Part shown: positions 51,176 to 59,508 of the stretch, one piece after another | Layout: each line of letters starts with the position of its first letter | How positions within the stretch are numbered: the stretch's first letter is position 1 | DNA from: Methylomarinovum tepidoasis | Lineage (GTDB): Bacteria; Pseudomonadota; Gammaproteobacteria; Methylococcales; Methylothermaceae | DNA length: 64,000 nt | Assembly (NCBI RefSeq): GCF_030294985.1 | Contig: NZ_AP024718.1 | Location: 2,061,001 to 2,125,000, forward strand | Reading direction: 5' to 3' | The notes under the pieces: model-generated | Databases searched by the model: none | Told to the model about the DNA's origin: nothing | Seen by the model: the letters and a program-made list of their open reading frames with translations, nothing else | Made by a program: the position numbers and the translations under genes

Positions 51176-52120
51176 TCATTCCCCAGGCCCCGGCGGTGGC
51201 TGCGGCGGGCCGTAGATCAGGGCGTTGGGATTCTGGCTGAGGCGGCGGGTCAGGCGGCGCAGCTCACGGGCGCTGGCGCCCACCTCCAGGCTCAGGCGCT
51301 GGATTTCCGCTTCCAGGGTGAGAATCGCCTGATGCAGGTCACGGCCGGTGGCGGTGCTGGTCCGCTCCAGCTCCCGGCCCAGACGGGTGACGACGGTGGC
51401 CGCCTGGGTCAGTTGCGCCGCCAGACGGTCGTAATCGGTCAGCAGGCGGTTGAGATGACGGCTCAGTTGCGGCAGCGATTCGCCCGCCGCGGCCAGGTCG
51501 CGGCTGAACCGGGCCGTTTCGGTCAGCAGGCGATCCAGATTTCCCCGATTCCGGGCCAAAGTGGCGGTCACTTCATCGAGATTGGCCAGAATGTGATGCA
51601 GCGCCTGGATGTTTTCCTGATCGAGCACCGCCGCCAGCCGCGCCCCGAGCTCGTCGATTCGCGCCGCGGCCCGGCTGACGGCTTCATCGAGGCGGCCGGC
51701 CGGCGAGGGGCGGGTGGGGATCACCGCCGTCCGGCCGTCCGGCAGCGGGCTGGCCAACGGCCGGCCGTGGGCACCCCCTTCCAGCTCCACGAAGGCGATG
51801 CCGGTCAGCCCCTGAAACTTGAGGATGGCATAGGTGTCGGTGCGGACCGGTGTGCCTTCGGCGATGTCCAGGCGCACCTGTACCCGGGTGGGATCGGCCG
51901 GATCGAGGGACAGCGCCCGCACCAGACCCACGTCGACCCCCCGGTATTTGACCGCGGCGCTGGGATTGAGCCCGGCCACCGACTCGTGGAAATAGGCCAG
52001 ATACGGGCGGTAGCGGGTCACCCCCAGATCGGAGGCCAGCCACAGGCCGGCGACGATGGCGGCTGCCGTCAGCACCAGCACGAACAGGCCCACCAGGACG
52101 TAGTTCACCTTGGTTTCCAT
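51176..52120 (-). CDS. MlaD-like MCE-domain substrate-binding protein
   Basis: A 314-residue periplasmic lipid-binding protein anchored by one N-terminal helix (about 7-29; YVLVGLFVLVLTAAAIVAG). The MCE domain (about 35-115) has VAGLNPSAAVKYRGVDVGLV, followed by a long helical tail (about 150-300) that could form a channel in the oligomer. It has the strong Shine-Dalgarno GAGGGGGG. It overlaps the ATPase gene by 16 bp. Together with MlaE- and MlaF-like proteins it forms an ABC system for lipids. Confidence 0.9.
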   Translation of the reverse strand: METKVNYVLVGLFVLVLTAAAIVAGLWLASDLGVTRYRPYLAYFHESVAGLNPSAAVKYRGVDVGLVRALSLDPADPTRVQVRLDIAEGTPVRTDTYAILKFQGLTGIAFVELEGGAHGRPLASPLPDGRTAVIPTRPSPAGRLDEAVSRAAARIDELGARLAAVLDQENIQALHHILANLDEVTATLARNRGNLDRLLTETARFSRDLAAAGESLPQLSRHLNRLLTDYDRLAAQLTQAATVVTRLGRELERTSTATGRDLHQAILTLEAEIQRLSLEVGASARELRRLTRRLSQNPNALIYGPPQPPPGPGE

Positions 52121-52875
52121 TCCCCCCCTCTCCGCGTGTGGCGGGCGGCGAAATAGGCGGCGACGGCCGGATGCGGGTGGTGGACCAGCTCCCGGATGGG
52201 GGCCACCGCCACCAGCCGGTGTCCGGCGAGAAAGGCCACCCGGTCGGTGGCGTTCCACAGGGTGTCGAGATCGTGGGTCACCATCACCACCGTAAGATCG
52301 AGCAGGGATTTGAGCTCGACCACCAGCGCGTCGAAGGCGCCGGCGGTGACCGGGTCCAGGCCGGAAGTGGGCTCGTCGAGGAACAGCACCTCGGGATCGA
52401 GCACCAGGGTCCGGGCCAGGGCGGCGCGCTTGACCATGCCGCCGGACAGCTGACGCGGATACTTGGCGGCGTCCCCGGCCTCCAGACCGGCCAGCTCGAT
52501 CTTGAGCATCACGAGTTCCCGCTTGAGGAAAGCCGGCAGACGGGTGTGCTCGTCCAGGGGGAAACGCACGTTCTCGAACACCGTCAGGCTGCTGAACAAG
52601 GCCCCGTTCTGGAACATGAACCCCAGACGCAGGCGCAAGTGGCGCTCGGCCTCCCCGCTCAGACGGCGGGCGTCGCAGCCGAACAGACGGATCTGACCCG
52701 ACGTGGGTCGGTGCAGCAGCGCCATGGTGCGCAGCAGCACGCTCTTGCCGCTCCCCGAGGCGCCGATGATGGCGAGGATCTCGCCGCGGCGGACGGTCAG
52801 GTCGATGCCTTCGTGGACCACCGTGGCGCCAAAGCGGTTGTGGACGTCCTTCAGTTCGATGACCGCCTCGTCCAT
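52105..52875 (-). CDS. MlaF-like ABC transporter ATPase
   Basis: A 256-residue cytosolic ATPase that drives lipid transport by the MlaE-type permease. Walker A IGASGSGKSVLL (about 39-50), the Q-loop FMFQNGALFSSLTVFEN, signature LSGGMVKRAALAR, and Walker B EVLFLDEPTSGLDP are intact. The MlaF-type 'FQ..ALFSSLTV' segment supports the family. The start is the ATG at 52875, overlapping the permease stop by one base (TGATG). Confidence 0.93.
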   Translation of the reverse strand: MDEAVIELKDVHNRFGATVVHEGIDLTVRRGEILAIIGASGSGKSVLLRTMALLHRPTSGQIRLFGCDARRLSGEAERHLRLRLGFMFQNGALFSSLTVFENVRFPLDEHTRLPAFLKRELVMLKIELAGLEAGDAAKYPRQLSGGMVKRAALARTLVLDPEVLFLDEPTSGLDPVTAGAFDALVVELKSLLDLTVVMVTHDLDTLWNATDRVAFLAGHRLVAVAPIRELVHHPHPAVAAYFAARHTRRGGEWKPR

Positions 52876-54005
52876 CACAGATCCAGCTTGTTGAACAGAA
52901 TGGAAAACAGGGCATCGACCACGATCACCAGAAAGATGCTCTGCACCACGCTGCGGGTGGTGGCGTAACCGACGCTGGTGGCCCCGCCCCGCACCCGGAA
53001 GCCCTGGTGGCAGCCGATGGCGGTGATGAGAAAAGCGAACACCGGCGCCTTCACCAGACCGACCCAGAAGGAACTGGGCATGAGGAAGGTCTGGGGCAGG
53101 CGCTCCAGATAATCCCTCAACCCCACTCCGAACAGCAGATCGGACACCACGACGCCGCCCAGGATACCGGTGAAATCGGCGAACACGATCAAAAGCGGCA
53201 TCGCCACCAACATCGCCGCCAACTTGGGCAGGGCGAGGATCTCCACCGGCTCCAGCGCCAGGCTGCGCAGGGCGTCCACCTCCTCGGTGATCTTCATGGC
53301 GCCGATCTCGGCGGTGTAGGAGGAACCGGTGCGGCCGGCCATGATGATCGCGGTCACCAGCGGGGCGATCTCGCGCAGGATGGTCAGGCCCACCAGATCG
53401 ACGATGTAGATATTGGCCCCGTACCGGCTCAGGGGGTCGCCTCCCTGGTAGGCGATCACCACCCCCATCAGAAACGACAGCAGGCCGACGATGAACAGGG
53501 CGTTGACACCGGCCCGCTGCGTTTCCGCCAGCAGCGCCCGCCAGCGGATGCGCCAGGGGCGCAGCAGCCAGCCCAGCCCTGCAAGCGCCAGGCGGCCGAC
53601 GAAGGCCAGAAATCCCAACCCGTCGTCGATCACCTCGCAGACCGCCCGCCCCAGATGCGCCAGCCAGCGGGGCGACGGAATGGCCGGAGGCGGGGGAAGC
53701 TCCCGTTCCACCAGCGCCAGCAGCCGGCAGCGGGCCTCGCCGAAACCTTCCAGGGTCACGCCGATTCCCGCCTGGCGCAGCCGCGCCCTTAGATCGACGA
53801 TGGCCCGGGCTCCGGCGGAATCCAAGGCCATCAGTTCACTGCCGTCGATGCACAGCGTCCGCCCCCGCTTGACGGGCAGGCGTTCCGGCAGCTCCCCCGG
53901 CAGGCACAACACGGTCCAGGCGCCGGTCAGATACAGGCGGTCACCGTCGAGACGCCAGCCCGCCGGCGCCGGAACCGACCGTTTGATCCACTCACACCCA
54001 ACCAC
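52875..54005 (-). CDS. MlaE-like permease with N-terminal STAS domain
   Basis: A 376-residue membrane permease. A STAS-like domain (about 10-100; LCIDGSELMALDSAGARAI) is fused to the MlaE domain (about 115-375), with five to six helices and the family motif ILREIAPLVTAIIMAGRTGSSYTAEIG (key part AGRTGSSYTAEIG). Fused STAS-MlaE proteins replace a separate MlaB. The start is a GTG at 54005 that overlaps the P-type ATPase gene by 14 bp. Confidence 0.9.
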   Translation of the reverse strand: MVGCEWIKRSVPAPAGWRLDGDRLYLTGAWTVLCLPGELPERLPVKRGRTLCIDGSELMALDSAGARAIVDLRARLRQAGIGVTLEGFGEARCRLLALVERELPPPPAIPSPRWLAHLGRAVCEVIDDGLGFLAFVGRLALAGLGWLLRPWRIRWRALLAETQRAGVNALFIVGLLSFLMGVVIAYQGGDPLSRYGANIYIVDLVGLTILREIAPLVTAIIMAGRTGSSYTAEIGAMKITEEVDALRSLALEPVEILALPKLAAMLVAMPLLIVFADFTGILGGVVVSDLLFGVGLRDYLERLPQTFLMPSSFWVGLVKAPVFAFLITAIGCHQGFRVRGGATSVGYATTRSVVQSIFLVIVVDALFSILFNKLDL

Positions 54006-56604
54006 GCCGCCGCATCACCCGGTAGGCCCACACTTTGACGGCATCGATCAGCAGCATCCAGACGAAATAATAGCCGATGAAGAACAGAGCGAAATCCCAG
54101 CCCACCGGAACCATGAACCAGCCGTAGACCGCCATCAGCACCCCGATCACCCCGGTGGAGAGGTTGGCCGCCAGCAGCTGCCAGGAGGGAAACGGCCGGG
54201 TCCAGAGGAAGCGGTCGTAGCTGCGGGTGATGAAGATGGTGGTGTGACCGGCGATGACCAGTTTGAGGAAGATCGCCGAACGGATGAACTCCATCGAATA
54301 ATGGAAATAGTGCACCAGCGCGAACAGCACCAGGAACGAAGACACCAGCCCCAGCACCCCCATCAGCGAGGCGATGCCCAGCACCTCGATGAAGTTCCAG
54401 CGCACCGGGCGCTGCGCCAGTTTGACGTTGTCGGTAGCGATGGCGAGGATGGGAATGTCGTTGAGCAACGCCAGAATGATGATCATGATGGCGGTGACCG
54501 GATAGAAGTTGAACACCGTGATCGCCAGGGTCAAAAACAGAATCAGGCGGATGGTTTCGTTGATGCGGTAGATGGTGTACGCCTTCATGCGCTCGAAGGT
54601 GCGCCGCGCCACCTTGATGCCGTCGATGATCACCGACAGCCCCGGCTCCAGCAGCACCACGTCGGCGGCGGCACGGGCGGCGTCGGTGGCGCCGGCCACG
54701 GCGATGCCGGCATCGGCCTTCCTCAAGGCCGGGGCGTCGTTGACCCCGTCGCCGGTCATGCCGACGATATGGCCGCCCTTCTGCAGTTCTTCGACGATGA
54801 AGTACTTGTCCTCTGGGAACACCTGGGCGAAACCGCCGGCCCGCTCGATTAGGGCGATGATTTCCGATTCGTGCTTGCGCACCAGTTCGCGCTGGGCTTC
54901 GGTCTTGACCAGGACATCCTCGAGGCGCTGCAGCACCTTGCGGGCGGCACGGCGGATCTCCTTGTCGCTGGCATCGGGCTTGAGTTCGGCATAGAGCGTT
55001 TCGGTGAGGATCTGGGCCACCAGGAACAGCTCGTGTTCGACCCCGGCGTGGAATTCCTTGATGTCGTAGACCTCCCCTTCGATCCCCAGCATGCGGGCGA
55101 TCTGGCGGGCGATGGCCACGTTGTCGCCGGTGACCATCTTGACGTCCACCCCCATTCGGCGGGCCTCGGCGATGGTGGGGGCCGAATCCTCCCGCGGCGG
55201 GTCGTAGAAAGGGATCAGCCCCACCAGCTCGTAGGTTTCGCCGTCGTCGCGGCTGATGGCCACCGCGATGGTGCGGTAACCCTTTTCGGCAAATGCCTCC
55301 ACCTTTTCCTGGGCCTGTTCGAGCACCTCCTCGTGGTGGTTGACCTGTTCGCACAGGGAGAAGATCACCTGGGGCGCGCCCTTGACCACCCGCAGCCGTT
55401 CCCCGCTGCGTTCCACCCGCGCCTCGGTACGCTTGCGGATCGGATCGAAAGGGATGAAATCCAGCTGTTTCCAGGCCGTCAGCCGGTTGCGCAACCCCAT
55501 CTCCTCCAGCTTGCGGAAGATCGGAACCTCCAGTGGGTCCTGGTTTTCCTCGCGGCTGGCCAGCGCGGCATAGAGCAGCAGGTCTTCCAGCTGATAGACG
55601 TGGAAGGTGACCGGCTCGGTGATCTCCATGCGGTTCTGGGTCAGCGTACCGGTCTTGTCGCTGCAGAGGATGTCCATGCCGGCCATCTCCTCGATCGCCG
55701 CCAACCGGCTGACCACGGCGTTGCGACGCGCCATCCGCAACGCCCCGGCGGCCATGGTGACCGACAGCACCGCCGGTAGGGCCACCGGAATCGAGGCCAC
55801 CACCAGCACCAGGGTGAAGCGCACCATCTCCAGCATCGGATCGTGGCGCCGGTAGGCCGCCGCCAGAATGGCCAAAGCAAGGACGATGGTGACGGCGATG
55901 AGGAAGTTGGCGATGGTCATCACCGCCTGCTGGAAATGGCTGCGCTCTTCGCGCTCGGCCTTGGCCACCAGCGCGACGGTCTTGCCGAAATAGGTGTTGA
56001 GGCCGGTGGCGGTGACCACCCCGGTCATCTCCCCCGCCTTGACCACGGCGTTGCTGTAGGCGAGATCACCGGGTTTTTTCTCCACCGGCAGGGACTCGCC
56101 GGTCAGGGCCGACAGGTCCAGCAGCAGGTAATCCCCTTCCTTGAGCTGGACGTCGGCGGGGACGATGTCACCGATCTTGAGCTTGACCACGTCCCCCGGC
56201 ACCAGCTCGCGGGCGGGAATGATCTTCCATTTGCCCTCGCGCAGCGCCAGGGCGGTCTTGGAAAGCTTCTGCTTGAGGACCTTGAGGGCGCTGATGGCCT
56301 TGGATTCCTGGCGGAAGTCGATGTAGGCGTTGACCAGCAGCAGGGTGACGATGATGGCGAAATCCTCCCACTTCTGCACCAGCGCCGAGAGGATGGCGGC
56401 GATCTCGATCATCCACGGGATCGGCCCCCAAAAACGCTTGAACAGGCGCACCCAGAAGGAGGGCTCCTTCTCCGGAATCTCGTTGGGGCCGAAGATCTCC
56501 AGCCGGCGCCGGGCCTCGGCCTCGCTCAGGCCGGTACGCAGATTGGTATCGAGCAGATTGTCGATGGATACCGGGTGGTCTTTTTTACGCTTGCGTCCGA
56601 ACAT
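53992..56604 (-). CDS. Plasma-membrane H+-type P-ATPase (type IIIA)
   Basis: An 870-residue cation pump of the type IIIA (proton-exporting) class. Motifs: LTGESLPV (actuator), CSDKTGTLTQNRME with the phosphorylated Asp, the nucleotide-site KGAPQVI, and MTGDGVNDAPALRKADAGIAVAGATDAARAA. It has about ten membrane helices and a short tail. Bacterial and archaeal members of this type are found in organisms under acid or energy stress. GGAGG lies upstream of the ATG. It overlaps the MlaE-like gene, an unusual pairing. Confidence 0.9.
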   Translation of the reverse strand: MFGRKRKKDHPVSIDNLLDTNLRTGLSEAEARRRLEIFGPNEIPEKEPSFWVRLFKRFWGPIPWMIEIAAILSALVQKWEDFAIIVTLLLVNAYIDFRQESKAISALKVLKQKLSKTALALREGKWKIIPARELVPGDVVKLKIGDIVPADVQLKEGDYLLLDLSALTGESLPVEKKPGDLAYSNAVVKAGEMTGVVTATGLNTYFGKTVALVAKAEREERSHFQQAVMTIANFLIAVTIVLALAILAAAYRRHDPMLEMVRFTLVLVVASIPVALPAVLSVTMAAGALRMARRNAVVSRLAAIEEMAGMDILCSDKTGTLTQNRMEITEPVTFHVYQLEDLLLYAALASREENQDPLEVPIFRKLEEMGLRNRLTAWKQLDFIPFDPIRKRTEARVERSGERLRVVKGAPQVIFSLCEQVNHHEEVLEQAQEKVEAFAEKGYRTIAVAISRDDGETYELVGLIPFYDPPREDSAPTIAEARRMGVDVKMVTGDNVAIARQIARMLGIEGEVYDIKEFHAGVEHELFLVAQILTETLYAELKPDASDKEIRRAARKVLQRLEDVLVKTEAQRELVRKHESEIIALIERAGGFAQVFPEDKYFIVEELQKGGHIVGMTGDGVNDAPALRKADAGIAVAGATDAARAAADVVLLEPGLSVIIDGIKVARRTFERMKAYTIYRINETIRLILFLTLAITVFNFYPVTAIMIIILALLNDIPILAIATDNVKLAQRPVRWNFIEVLGIASLMGVLGLVSSFLVLFALVHYFHYSMEFIRSAIFLKLVIAGHTTIFITRSYDRFLWTRPFPSWQLLAANLSTGVIGVLMAVYGWFMVPVGWDFALFFIGYYFVWMLLIDAVKVWAYRVMRRRGWV

Positions 56605-56625
56605 CGGTCCTCCTTCCAGGTGGGG

Positions 56626-57603
56626 TCAAAGCCAGCCTTTGCGCCGGAACCAGATCAGCATCCCTAAGGCGATCACGAGACAGACGCCCAGCACGGCAGG
56701 ATAACCGTAACGCCACTCCAGCTCCGGCATGTATTTGAAATTCATGCCGTAGACGCCGACGATGAAGGTCAGGGGCATGAAGATGGTGGCGAACACGGTC
56801 AGCACCCGCATGATCTCGTTGGTGCGCATGCTGGCGCTGGAGAGATAGATGTCGAGCAGGTTGGCGCTGGTGTCGGCCAGGGTCTGGAGCAAATCGGCGA
56901 TCTGGTGGGCGTGATCGAGACAGTCACGTAGATAGACCCGCACCGTCTCGCCGATCCACTCGTCGGCCTCGCGTACCAGCCTGCCAAGGGTTTCGCGCTG
57001 GGGCCAGGCGCTGCGGCGCAGCAGCAGGATATCGTGGCGCAGGCGGTAGATGTCTCCCAAGGCATGGCGGTCGGGGTTGACAATGAGGTTCTCCTCCAGC
57101 ACCTCCATCTGGTCATCGAGCTGCTCCAGGACCGGAAAGGCGCCATCGACGGCCACGTCCACCAGGACGTAGAACAGGTAGTCCAGGTCCGAGCGCCGCA
57201 GCCGATCGTGGCCATTTTGACGCAGACGGCGCACGATGGCGTCGAAGGGATCGCGATCTCCCTCGAACACCGTCACCAGATGATTGCGGTGCAGCGAGAT
57301 GTAGAGCTGGCGCAGCACCACCCGGCCGTGCACCAGGACCGGCACGTTGAGCACCACGAACAGATGGTCCTCGTAGGGTTCCATCTTGGGACGCTGCTCT
57401 CCTTCGAGGATGTCCTCCTGGGCCAGGGGGTGAAGACCGAGAACCTCACCGTAACGCCGCATCCACAGCACCCCAGGGCGTCCCTGGATGCGGATCCAGT
57501 TGACCCGGTCGGTGTGGCGCCACTCACGCAACGCATCCAACGCCTCGTCACCGCGCTCGATGCAATGCTGGGCGTCGAAGCTGTATCCCTGGACTTTGGG
57601 CAT
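56626..57603 (-). CDS. corA: CorA Mg2+/Co2+ transporter
   Basis: A 325-residue channel for Mg2+, Co2+ or Ni2+. The large cytosolic N-terminus (1-265) precedes two membrane helices near the C-terminus (about 265-285 and 297-317). The selectivity motif GMN is present as VYGMNFKYMPEL. The start is 3 bp after the marC stop, and the P-type ATPase gene begins 21 bp after it, so these are probably cotranscribed. Confidence 0.94.
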   Translation of the reverse strand: MPKVQGYSFDAQHCIERGDEALDALREWRHTDRVNWIRIQGRPGVLWMRRYGEVLGLHPLAQEDILEGEQRPKMEPYEDHLFVVLNVPVLVHGRVVLRQLYISLHRNHLVTVFEGDRDPFDAIVRRLRQNGHDRLRRSDLDYLFYVLVDVAVDGAFPVLEQLDDQMEVLEENLIVNPDRHALGDIYRLRHDILLLRRSAWPQRETLGRLVREADEWIGETVRVYLRDCLDHAHQIADLLQTLADTSANLLDIYLSSASMRTNEIMRVLTVFATIFMPLTFIVGVYGMNFKYMPELEWRYGYPAVLGVCLVIALGMLIWFRRKGWL

Positions 57604-57606
57604 CGA

Positions 57607-58245
57607 CTATTCCGGCAGCAGCCCCAGCACCAACGCCACCCCGCCCTCGGCCAGAATCTGCACGCCGATGGCGGCCAACAGCAGCCCCATGATGCGGACC
57701 ATGATGTTGAGACCGGTCACCCCCAGGGCGCTGCCGATGGGCTCGGCCAGATGCAGGACGATCCAGACGATCACCGCGACGGCGGCCACACACAGGCTCA
57801 GCCACAGGCGATCCAGGATCGAGGCCACCTGATGGGCGATGACGATCACCAGGCTGATGGCGCCGGGCCCGGCCATCAGGGGAATGCCCAGGGGCACCAC
57901 GCCGATGGCCTCGCGCTCGCTGGCCTCGGCGGCCTCGTCCTCGGTATGGGCGGCATGACTCTGACGGGCGTGAAGCATGGCGATGGCCATCAGAATGATG
58001 AGCAGCCCACCGCCGACCCGGAAGGCGGGAATTCCGATCCCGAAAAATCGCAACACCACATCTCCGCCCCACAGCGCCGCCAGCAGCACCAACAGAACCG
58101 TCAGGGCGGCGGTGCGGGCGATGGCATGGCGTTCCTCATGGGAACGGTCGGAAGTCAGGGCGAGAAACACCGGCACCGCTCCCATGGGATTGACGATGGC
58201 GAGAAACCCGATGAAAGCCTGCAGATAGAATCCGTACTCCGGCAT
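57607..58245 (-). CDS. MarC-family inner-membrane protein (second copy)
   Basis: A 212-residue membrane protein of the MarC/UPF0056 family, about six helices. LAIVNPMGAVPVFLALT at the N-terminus and AIGVVPLGIPLMAGPGAIS in the middle are family motifs. Compared with the copy at 11952-12590 it has the same length, the same helix order and a similar HARQ/QARP acidic loop. The start is the ATG at 58245. It heads the long marC-corA-ATPase-Mla unit. Confidence 0.88.
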   Translation of the reverse strand: MPEYGFYLQAFIGFLAIVNPMGAVPVFLALTSDRSHEERHAIARTAALTVLLVLLAALWGGDVVLRFFGIGIPAFRVGGGLLIILMAIAMLHARQSHAAHTEDEAAEASEREAIGVVPLGIPLMAGPGAISLVIVIAHQVASILDRLWLSLCVAAVAVIVWIVLHLAEPIGSALGVTGLNIMVRIMGLLLAAIGVQILAEGGVALVLGLLPE

Positions 58246-58290
58246 CGCAAATGCTGTATCGCAACGGCAAGGACGCTTAGAATACCACCC

Positions 58291-59508
58291 ATGCCCCGCC
58301 GTTTGCGCCATCTACGCCGTTTTTTGTCCCGCTGGCAAGCCAGCGCCGGATACCTGAACCGCACGCTGGCGCTGGAAACCTGGTTCCCCCATCTCCCTCT
58401 GGGCCTGGCGGTAGGACTGTTGGGGGTGGTCCATCTGCTGCCGCCGCTGATCCGGGCCCTGGGGCTGCGGTTCTATTCCCAGACTCTCACCACCCTGACC
58501 CTGAATCTGGTCAACGTCGGTCTGGCCGGGCTGCCCCAGATCGGCGTCGGGCTGTTTCTGGTTTCGATGTCGGTGGGCCTGCTGCTGCGCTCGCGCCTGG
58601 CCTGGGTGACCACGGTCCTGGCCCTGGGCGCGGGCATCGTGCTGCTGCTGCTCCAGCCCGGCGATCACTTGCACGACTGGCTGCTGCCCTACAGCGTCGT
58701 CCTCCTGATCGGCCTGCTGCTGAGCTTCCGCCACTTCGACCGCAGCAGCCTGGCCACCGCCACCCTGTTCGCCTTCACCTGCCTGACCGTTCTGGTCGGC
58801 TACGGCGTCGTCGGCAGCTATCTCCTCGGCGATCTGTTCCAGCCGCCGATCCGCACCCTGGAGCAGGCCCTTTACTTCACCATCGAAACCCTGTCCACCG
58901 TCGGTTACGGCGACATCGTCGCCCAGGCCCCCCAGGCGCGTCTGTTTCTGGTTTCCCTCATCAGCGCCGGCATGGTGGCGGTGGCGAGCATTTTCGGCGC
59001 CATTCTCGTTCCCCTCATCAGCCGCCAGATGGAGGCCCTGTTCCATCGGAGGAAACCTATGAACCGCAAGGATCACTACATCATCGTCGGCGCCAGCGCT
59101 CTGGCCTACAACACCTTTCAGGAGCTGTGCCGCCGCGGCGAGAAGATCACCTTCATCCTCCGCCGCGAGCCGGAAGGCACCCCTTACAGCGACCTGGACG
59201 TGGTCGTCGGCGACGCCAGCGACATCGAGGTGCTCAAACAGGCCGGCGGCGAACAGGCCAAGGCGATCCTGGCCCTGACCGACGATGATTCGGAAAACGC
59301 CTTCATCGTGCTCGCCGCCAAGGAACTGGGAAAGGTGCGCACCATCGCCGCCGTCAACGACGCCCGCAATCTCAAGCGCCTGCGCCGGGTCAAACCCAAT
59401 CTCGTCATCGCCCCGCCGGTGCTCGGCGGCGAGCTTCTGGCCATGGCCCTAAGCGGGGAAACCATCGATTCCAAGCGCCTGATGCAGCTGTTGATGGGCT
59501 CGATTTGA
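58291..59508 (+). CDS. Kch-type potassium channel with RCK domain
   Basis: A 405-residue potassium channel. Six hydrophobic segments (about 33-245) end in a pore with the selectivity filter TLSTVGYGD. The RCK/TrkA-N regulator domain (about 257-405) has the nucleotide motif YIIVGASALAYNTF and DASDIEVLKQAG. The overall layout is like E. coli Kch. A strong internal Shine-Dalgarno lies just before residue M257, the first residue of the RCK domain (see the separate entry). The stop overlaps the pyruvate kinase start (TGATG). Confidence 0.9.
   Translation: MPRRLRHLRRFLSRWQASAGYLNRTLALETWFPHLPLGLAVGLLGVVHLLPPLIRALGLRFYSQTLTTLTLNLVNVGLAGLPQIGVGLFLVSMSVGLLLRSRLAWVTTVLALGAGIVLLLLQPGDHLHDWLLPYSVVLLIGLLLSFRHFDRSSLATATLFAFTCLTVLVGYGVVGSYLLGDLFQPPIRTLEQALYFTIETLSTVGYGDIVAQAPQARLFLVSLISAGMVAVASIFGAILVPLISRQMEALFHRRKPMNRKDHYIIVGASALAYNTFQELCRRGEKITFILRREPEGTPYSDLDVVVGDASDIEVLKQAGGEQAKAILALTDDDSENAFIVLAAKELGKVRTIAAVNDARNLKRLRRVKPNLVIAPPVLGGELLAMALSGETIDSKRLMQLLMGSI
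59048..59061 (+). promoter_or_regulatory. Internal ribosome-binding site for a separate RCK domain
   Basis: GGAGGA (59048-59053) lies 5 bases before an in-frame ATG at 59059 (M257 of the channel), exactly where the RCK domain begins. The channel's own start at 58291 has no clear Shine-Dalgarno. Separate RCK copies made from internal starts are known for E. coli Kch and for MthK, where extra RCK domains complete the gating ring. Confidence 0.7.

Noticed and set aside
51176-52915. A 579-codon frame that would fuse an ABC ATPase to MlaD
   Set aside because: The upstream part is mlaF read in the wrong frame; MlaD starts at 52120 with a strong ribosome-binding site.
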